Positions 6,320-11,523 of a stretch of DNA of 11,523 bases are shown in pieces; positions within the stretch are counted from its first letter, which is position 1, and the number at the start of each line of letters is the position of its first letter. The DNA is taken from NCBI GenBank assembly GCA_913009535.1, contig CAJVXR010000044.1, positions 1-11,523 on the forward strand, read 5' to 3'. This DNA comes from an uncultured Flavobacteriales bacterium. Its GTDB lineage: Bacteria > Bacteroidota > Bacteroidia > Flavobacteriales > Flavobacteriaceae. Below the pieces are notes generated by a model. That model searched no databases. It saw only the letters and a program-made list of their open reading frames with translations, and was not told the DNA's origin. The translations under genes and the position numbers were made by a program.

Positions 6320-8305
6320 ATGACATTTAAAGATCAAATTAAAGAAGGTATACCTAATATTTTACCTACAAAAATAGATTTAGATCCAACAATAAACCAC
6401 GCTCCAAAAAGGGAAGAAGTATTATCAATAACTGAAAAAAAACTAGCTATTTCTAATGCTCTTAGATATTTCGACAAAATTCATCATAAGGAATTATCTA
6501 AAGAATTTAGTGATGAATTAAATCAGTTTGGTCGAATTTATATGTATAGACTAAGACCTTCTTATAAAATGTATGCTAGATCCATAGAAGAGTACCCTTG
6601 TAAAACAAAACAAGCAGGCGCTATTATGCTGATGATACAGAATAATCTAAATAAAGATGTAGCGCAACACCCACACGAATTAATTACTTATGGAGGGAAC
6701 GGATCAGTATTTCAAAACTGGGCTCAATACAGGCTATGCATGAAATACCTTTCTCAAATGAATAACAACCAAACTCTAGTTATTAATTCTGGACATCCGC
6801 TTGGACTTTTTCCATCGAATAATAACGCGCCAAGAGTAGTAGTTTCCAATGGAATGATGATTCCAAATTATTCTTCTAAAGAAAATTTTGAAAAATTTAA
6901 TGCATTAGGAGTTACTCAATATGGTCAGATGACAGCTGGAAGTTATATGTATATCGGTCCTCAAGGAATTGTCCACGGAACGACAATCACAGTTTTAAAT
7001 GCTTTCAGAAAAATTAATAAGAATCCACTAGGAAAAGTATTTGTAACTTCAGGTTTAGGTGGGATGAGTGGAGCTCAACCAAAAGCTGGAAACATAGCTA
7101 AATGTATTACAGTATGTGCAGAAGTTAATGATAAAGTTGTAAAAACAAGGCATACCCAAGGCTGGATAGATGAAGTTTTTACTGATATAGCTGAATTAAT
7201 AAAAAGAGTTAAAGTTGCCAAATCTAACGAAGAGGTCGTTTCAATTGCCTTCCAAGGTAACATAATTACCATATGGGAAGAATTTTATAAACATAATATT
7301 TTTATTGACATTGGAAGTGATCAAACATCTTTGCACAATCCTTGGTCAGGTGGTTATTACCCATACGGCCTTGATTTTAATAGTGCAAATAAAATGATCT
7401 CAAAGGATCCTGAATTATTTAAATCAAAAGTAAAACAAAGCCTTCTTCTTCATGCGGATTTAATAAACAAACATTGTCAAAGAGGAACTTATTTTTTTGA
7501 TTATGGTAATGCATTTTTATTAGAAGCTTCTAAAGCAGGTGCAGATGTTTTTGCTGAAGACGGAATTAACTTTAAATTTCCTAGTTACGTACAAGATATA
7601 ATGGGGCCTATGTGTTTTGATTATGGATTTGGACCTTTTAGGTGGGTATGTACATCTAATAAGCAAGAAGATTTAGATAAAACAGATGAAATCGCATGTC
7701 AAGTACTTGAAAAGTTAATGGTCAATTCACCTGAAGAGACTAAAGTCCAAATGCAAGATAATATCGATTGGATTAAATCTGCTAAAAGTAACTCTCTAGT
7801 TGTTGGTTCAAAAGCTAGGATTTTATATGCGGACTCTATTGGAAGAGTGGAGATTGCAAAAGCTTTTAATAATGCTATTGCTGAAAATAAGATTGGAATT
7901 ATTGTTCTTGGTAGAGATCATCATGATGTTTCAGGAACAGACTCTCCTTATAGAGAAACCTCAAACATATATGATGGATCTAAGTTTACAGCAGATATGG
8001 CAATTCAAAATGTGATTGGAGATAGTTTTAGAGGAGCTACCTGGGTAAGTATACATAACGGAGGCGGAGTTGGATGGGGAGAAGTTATAAACGGAGGGTT
8101 TGGCATGGTTATTGAAGGTTCTAAAGAGTGTGAAAAGAAGATTGAATCAATGCTTCACTGGGATGTGAACAATGGCGTAGCAAGAAGAGGCTGGGCTAGA
8201 AATAGTGGGGCGATTTTTGCTATAAAAAAAGCAATGAAATCTAATTCAGATCTAGTGGTAACTTTACCTAACGAGGTTGAGGATAAATATTTAAAAAACA
8301 TATAA
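6320..8305 (+). CDS. hutU: Urocanate hydratase (long form)
   Basis: Urocanase uses tightly bound NAD+ as an electrophile to turn urocanate into 4-imidazolone-5-propionate, step two of histidine breakdown. It is cytoplasmic. Motifs: YGGNGSVFQNWAQY (124-137), SGHPLGLFPS (157-166), YGQMTAGSYMYIGPQGIVHG (201-220), the NAD-binding stretch TSGLGGMSGAQPKA (243-256), GSDQTSLHNPWSGGY (332-346), the active cysteine C432 in GPMCFDYGFGPFRW (429-442, aligned by eye to Cys410 of the Pseudomonas enzyme), RDHHDVSGTDSPYRET (532-547), and GATWVSIHNGGGVGWG (572-587). At 661 residues it is about 100 longer than the Pseudomonas type, with roughly 75 extra residues before the YGG motif; from memory, such long forms occur in Bacteroidota. 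hutH, hutI and hutG/ftcD are not in the window. Its neighbours are a DUF5522-like gene 3 nt upstream and a lipoprotein gene 2 nt downstream. Confidence 0.97.
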   Translation: MTFKDQIKEGIPNILPTKIDLDPTINHAPKREEVLSITEKKLAISNALRYFDKIHHKELSKEFSDELNQFGRIYMYRLRPSYKMYARSIEEYPCKTKQAGAIMLMIQNNLNKDVAQHPHELITYGGNGSVFQNWAQYRLCMKYLSQMNNNQTLVINSGHPLGLFPSNNNAPRVVVSNGMMIPNYSSKENFEKFNALGVTQYGQMTAGSYMYIGPQGIVHGTTITVLNAFRKINKNPLGKVFVTSGLGGMSGAQPKAGNIAKCITVCAEVNDKVVKTRHTQGWIDEVFTDIAELIKRVKVAKSNEEVVSIAFQGNIITIWEEFYKHNIFIDIGSDQTSLHNPWSGGYYPYGLDFNSANKMISKDPELFKSKVKQSLLLHADLINKHCQRGTYFFDYGNAFLLEASKAGADVFAEDGINFKFPSYVQDIMGPMCFDYGFGPFRWVCTSNKQEDLDKTDEIACQVLEKLMVNSPEETKVQMQDNIDWIKSAKSNSLVVGSKARILYADSIGRVEIAKAFNNAIAENKIGIIVLGRDHHDVSGTDSPYRETSNIYDGSKFTADMAIQNVIGDSFRGATWVSIHNGGGVGWGEVINGGFGMVIEGSKECEKKIESMLHWDVNNGVARRGWARNSGAIFAIKKAMKSNSDLVVTLPNEVEDKYLKNI

Positions 8306-8307
8306 TT

Positions 8308-8823
8308 ATGAAAGCTCATAACAAATTTTTAATTCTATTAATTTCATTAATATTTTTATCTTGCTCTTCAGTTAGGGTAAGTACAGACTACAATAACGAA
8401 ATTGACTTTTCGTCTTATAAGACCTATGCCTTTACTAAAAAAGGAATTGACAAAGCAAAAATAAATGAGTTGGATAAAAAAAGAATACTAAAAGCGTTAG
8501 AAGTTGAGTTGTCATCTATTGGTCTTAGAAAAAACTCTATTAATCCAGACATAGTTATTAGTATTTTTACTGGAGTCAATGAGCAAATAAATGTTTATAA
8601 CTCATATAATTATTTAGGTTATGGGCTAGGTTCATGGTATGACTTCAATTACAATACATCAACAACTCAGGGTACACTATATATTGATATAATCGATTAT
8701 AACAAAAACGAATTAGTTTGGCAAGGGATTGGGAAAGGATATATATCAGATAATGTTTCAAAGAAAGAAGAACAAATAAAGACATTTGTAAATAAGATTT
8801 TGTTACAATACCCCACGAAATAA
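8308..8823 (+). CDS. DUF4136-like lipoprotein
   Basis: The 171-residue product has a lipoprotein signal peptide, with the hydrophobic run FLILLISLIFLSC ending at the likely lipidated cysteine C19 followed by SS. The lipobox has Phe at -3, which is slightly unusual. The mature part matches the DUF4136 layout: VSTDYNNEIDFSSYKTYAF (24-42), DKKRILKALEVELSSIGL (56-73), PDIVISIFTGVNEQ (80-93), a Tyr/Gly/Asn-rich stretch (95-118), and GTLYIDIIDYNKNELVWQGI (122-141). The family's role is unknown; members are predicted outer-membrane or periplasmic lipoproteins. The start is 2 nt after the hutU stop, so it is co-transcribed, but nothing suggests a role in histidine use. It ends one base from the convergent permease gene. 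Confidence 0.85.
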   Translation: MKAHNKFLILLISLIFLSCSSVRVSTDYNNEIDFSSYKTYAFTKKGIDKAKINELDKKRILKALEVELSSIGLRKNSINPDIVISIFTGVNEQINVYNSYNYLGYGLGSWYDFNYNTSTTQGTLYIDIIDYNKNELVWQGIGKGYISDNVSKKEEQIKTFVNKILLQYPTK

Positions 8824-8824
8824 A

Positions 8825-9856
8825 TTAATTTCTTACATCTAAATTATCTCTTAATTTGTTTCCTAACAACATGAATGCCATAACTAACGACATTATACAT
8901 ATTCCAGGAATTAGCGCAAGCATAGGTTTTCCTAATATTATATAGTTATAGTGGTCTTTAATGATAGATCCCCAACTAGCCACAGGGGGTTGAGCGCCTA
9001 AACCTAAAAAACTAAGACCACTCTCAATTAATATAGATGCTGCGAAATTAGCAGCAGAAATAATTATAAGTGGTGATATAATATTTGGTAAAATATGTAC
9101 AGTTAAAATTCTTAAATCACTAAATCCAAGTACTCTAGCTGCGGTTATATATTGTCTTTCTTTAATTATCATTACTTGCCCCCTTACCACTCTAGCAACA
9201 TCAACCCACATGGTTAATCCAACAGCTATAAATACTTGCCACAATCCTTTACCTAGGGCTAGAGTAATAGCGATAACTAATAATAAAGTAGGAATAGACC
9301 AAGTAACATTAATCACCCACATAACTAACCTATCTATATTACCAGAGTAATACCCAGATAAACCACCTAAAAATAAACCGATAATTAATGAAATTAAAAC
9401 AGAGACAAAACCAATGAAAAAAGATATTCTGGCACCAATTACTAGTCGACTTAAAACATCTCTTCCAAATTTATCGGTACCTAACCAAAAAACCCTGTTT
9501 ATTACACTATTACTTTTAAATTCTCTAGGGCTTTCAACTATTAAACTATTGTCATAGGAATCAGAAAGATTTCCATATTCGTTATAATAAAAAATATCAT
9601 CTATAAATACGTATTGCTGTAAAGGAATCTCTAAGGGTGGGTTTTTATCACCAAAGAATAATTTTTCAAATAAATTTTGCTCATAATTAGTAGAATTATC
9701 AATTAATAATAAATCAACTTCAAAACCTGGAGATTCAGAATGAATAGACAAATGCATTTGATTAGCATTACTGGATTTATCAGGGATAAAAAAGTATGCA
9801 AATATTGATAAAAAAGCTATCAGTAATATATACGCTATACTTATGTTTTTTATCAA
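8825..9856 (-). CDS. ABC transporter permease, OppC/DppC type
   Basis: This is an inner-membrane permease subunit of a dipeptide/oligopeptide or nickel-type ABC importer, 343 residues. One N-terminal membrane helix (about 7-24) is followed by a long extracytoplasmic stretch (about 25-120). The OppC signature LGTDKFGRDVLSRLVIGARI comes next (125-144), then about five more helices. The EAA loop that contacts the ATPase is ERQYITAARVLGFSDLRILT (233-252) followed by HILPN. The typical GLSFLGLGAQPPVASWG is at 280-296. The loop after helix 1 is some 60 residues longer than in E. coli OppC; I believe this is common in Bacteroidota. No binding protein, OppB or ATPase lies in the window. The gene starts 13 nt after the prc stop, so they probably share a transcript. 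The substrate cannot be told from sequence. Confidence 0.93.
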   Translation of the reverse strand: MIKNISIAYILLIAFLSIFAYFFIPDKSSNANQMHLSIHSESPGFEVDLLLIDNSTNYEQNLFEKLFFGDKNPPLEIPLQQYVFIDDIFYYNEYGNLSDSYDNSLIVESPREFKSNSVINRVFWLGTDKFGRDVLSRLVIGARISFFIGFVSVLISLIIGLFLGGLSGYYSGNIDRLVMWVINVTWSIPTLLLVIAITLALGKGLWQVFIAVGLTMWVDVARVVRGQVMIIKERQYITAARVLGFSDLRILTVHILPNIISPLIIISAANFAASILIESGLSFLGLGAQPPVASWGSIIKDHYNYIILGKPMLALIPGICIMSLVMAFMLLGNKLRDNLDVRN

Positions 9857-9869
9857 AAAGGTAAATTTA

Positions 9870-11523
9870 TTAATCTAAATTATTATAACTTATTTTAAGA
9901 TCTGTAAGAACATTTAAAGCTTCGTCAATATAAAGATCTTTAGAAAGGTTTTTATGCCATCTGTTTCTTTTTAGCTTTAAAGTAGAATCTTTTTCAAACA
10001 ACATAATTTCATATGGTAAAGATTTAAACTCTAAGTCTGTGTTGAAATCTTTAAGCTTATCAAAACTCTTAGCAGTTAACTCATCTGCTTTAATTTTATC
10101 ATTATAAGTAAAATAATTTAAACTAAAATCCTCCGTATCTCTAACAGTTTTTATCCATTTTGCATTACTATCAATTAACTTTAAATATTCATTAGACTCA
10201 ATCCTTATTTTACTTTTTTGAATTGCACTAGAGTAATCAAAGTTACTAGTCCATGGAGTATAATCTACAGGTGTTATTTTATCCCATTCAAGAGGATTAT
10301 CTTGTTCCTTTTCTCCAAAATCAATATAACTATATCTGTTAGGGATCACAATATCACTTTTAACTCCTTCTAACTGCACAGAGCCTCCATTAATTCTGTA
10401 ATACTTTTGAATTGTAAACTTAAAGGCCCCCATATCTCCATTAGTGTTACTTCTAATCATCCTGTTTAAATCCACTACATTTTGAACAGTACCTTTTCCA
10501 TAGGTTTGATTACTACCAATTATAATAGCTCTTTTATAATCCTGCATTGCAGCAGCTAGTATTTCAGATGATGAAGCAGAAAATTCATTAACTAAAATAA
10601 CTAATGGTCCTTCCCAAACAATTGATCTATCTCGATCTTTAAGTATCTCTTTCTTTTTTTCAAAAGATTGTACTTGAACTATTGGACCTTCTTCAATAAA
10701 AAGTCCTGCCATATCAACAGCTGGTTTTAGTCCTCCCCCACCATTATTTCGTAAGTCAAGAATTAAACCTTCAATACCTTGTTCTTTTAATCTGATAATT
10801 TCTTTTTTGATATCACTGGCTGCATTTCTTTCAGAGTAGTCTTCAAAATCAAAGTAGAATTTAGGTAAATTAATTAAACCATATTTAGAATTGGATCTTT
10901 CTACAATGGAAGATTTTGCGTAAGTTTCTTCTAATTGAACAATATCTCTCGGGATTTGTAAATCTATAATTTGACCATCTACTTTTTTGATAGTTAATAT
11001 GACACTACTTTCAATTGGACCTTTGATTAACTTTACTGCATCTTTTATTCTCATTCCCACAATACTGACTGGAATTTCCTGATCAGTTTGCCTAACTTTG
11101 AGTAAAATATCCCCAACCTCTAATTCATTTTGCCTCCAAGCCGGTCCACCTGATATAAGCTCTACAACTGATATTTTATCCATTTTCTGTTGAAGCCTAG
11201 CCCCTATTCCAGCGTAATTCCCAGACATATCCACATCGAAATCTTCTTTGTCATCTGGGTTAAAGTAAAATGTATGTGGATCGAATTGATAAACAATAGA
11301 ATTAACATACTCACTAAACCATTCTTGCCTAGAACGATCAGAGTAGTATTGGTAGATCTCATTACAAAATTCAAGAGTGGAGGCTCTAGATTTTTCTTCA
11401 AAATCTTTAATGATAAAATTAAAATCTTGATTATTTTTCACTAATAAATTTATGGAATCGTTTTCTGTTAATAAATCATTTAAATTATTTAAAGTATAAT
11501 ACTTAAAAGTTTTTCTCCAACGA
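9870..11523 (-). CDS. prc: Tail-specific protease Prc/Tsp (S41A), 5' end outside window
   Basis: Prc is a periplasmic processing protease that degrades proteins from their C-termini. The frame stays open to the right edge, with RWRKTFKYYTLNNLNDLL and onward before the GTG at 11441, so that GTG is internal and the gene is truncated at its 5' end. About 550 residues are visible. Numbering from the GTG codon: the helical N-terminal part includes FDPHTFYFNP (53-62). A PDZ domain spans about 75-160 (GIGARLQQK, GPAWRQNELEVGDILLKV). The S41 protease domain spans about 185-370, with GLILDLRNNGGGGLKPAVDM (225-244), catalytic Ser S290 in NEFSASSSEI, and catalytic Lys K316 in YGKGTVQ. A DUF3340-like C-terminal region follows (about 375-523). 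The Ser/Lys dyad is intact. The OppC-like gene follows after 13 nt. Confidence 0.95.
   Translation of the reverse strand, partial: RWRKTFKYYTLNNLNDLLTENDSINLLVKNNQDFNFIIKDFEEKSRASTLEFCNEIYQYYSDRSRQEWFSEYVNSIVYQFDPHTFYFNPDDKEDFDVDMSGNYAGIGARLQQKMDKISVVELISGGPAWRQNELEVGDILLKVRQTDQEIPVSIVGMRIKDAVKLIKGPIESSVILTIKKVDGQIIDLQIPRDIVQLEETYAKSSIVERSNSKYGLINLPKFYFDFEDYSERNAASDIKKEIIRLKEQGIEGLILDLRNNGGGGLKPAVDMAGLFIEEGPIVQVQSFEKKKEILKDRDRSIVWEGPLVILVNEFSASSSEILAAAMQDYKRAIIIGSNQTYGKGTVQNVVDLNRMIRSNTNGDMGAFKFTIQKYYRINGGSVQLEGVKSDIVIPNRYSYIDFGEKEQDNPLEWDKITPVDYTPWTSNFDYSSAIQKSKIRIESNEYLKLIDSNAKWIKTVRDTEDFSLNYFTYNDKIKADELTAKSFDKLKDFNTDLEFKSLPYEIMLFEKDSTLKLKRNRWHKNLSKDLYIDEALNVLTDLKISYNNLD

Noticed and set aside
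7075..7272. Minus-strand frame inside hutU, along with a plus-strand out-of-frame frame at 7800-8015
   Set aside because: Both overlap conserved urocanase motifs and show no independent protein character.
8817..8832. Small inverted repeat GAAAT/ATTTC at the DUF4136/permease junction as a terminator
   Set aside because: A 5-bp AT-rich stem without a GC core or proper T-tract is expected by chance in this composition.
11439..11441. GTG as the start of the prc gene
   Set aside because: The same frame continues without a stop to the window edge and encodes family-like sequence (RWRKTFKYYTL), so the true start is outside.
11190..11444. Open frame on the plus strand opposite prc, plus a second minus frame at 11204-11401
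   Set aside because: Both lie inside the PDZ and N-terminal coding part of prc, have no family features, and are shadows of the real frame.
1..11523. Defence system, mobile element, prophage or CRISPR
   Set aside because: All genes read as housekeeping, metabolic or envelope functions; no transposase, integrase, repeat-spacer array, tRNA-flanked junction or composition break was seen.

Overview
This is a very AT-rich, tightly packed piece of a bacterial chromosome. The evidence points to a marine-type member of the Bacteroidota, most likely a flavobacterium. LysS carries the C-terminal extension seen in that phylum. There are lipoprotein signals and a DUF4136-type lipoprotein. HutU is of the long form. 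The promoter-like octamers fit the Bacteroidota -7 consensus TAnnTTTG, and start codons lack Shine-Dalgarno sequences. Only about 2% of the bases lie outside genes. I see no tRNA, rRNA, CRISPR array, insertion sequence, phage gene or attachment site, and nothing that looks recently acquired.

Layout from left to right: (1) 1-120 holds the 3' end of a plus-strand gene that collides with lipB. (2) 110-974, minus strand, holds a 54-residue Pmp3/YqaE-like membrane peptide followed by lipB (lipoate transfer), with an 11-nt overlap. (3) A 117-bp divergent promoter region leads to lysS (1092-2786, plus). (4) 2788-6124 is a four-gene minus-strand operon: a D-cysteine desulfhydrase-like PLP enzyme, a glucosaminidase lipoprotein with LysM, hemL (tetrapyrrole precursor), and a small secreted protein. 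The first three genes overlap by 1 and 4 nt. (5) A 57-bp divergent promoter region leads to a plus-strand operon: a 44-residue cysteine-rich peptide (DUF5522-like), the long urocanate hydratase hutU (histidine breakdown), and a DUF4136-like lipoprotein. (6) 8825-11523, minus strand, holds prc/tail-specific protease (5' end beyond the window) followed by an OppC/DppC-type ABC permease.

Most genes are housekeeping or metabolic and do not form one pathway. The tightest functional unit visible is the dcyD-like/glucosaminidase/hemL overlap cluster. The least understood parts are the two tiny proteins (54 and 44 residues), which are easily missed in annotation. The 44-residue one carries a CX3CX2C cysteine motif directly in front of hutU. 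I found no convincing new multi-gene system. The findings are second-look items at the level of ordinary core genome.
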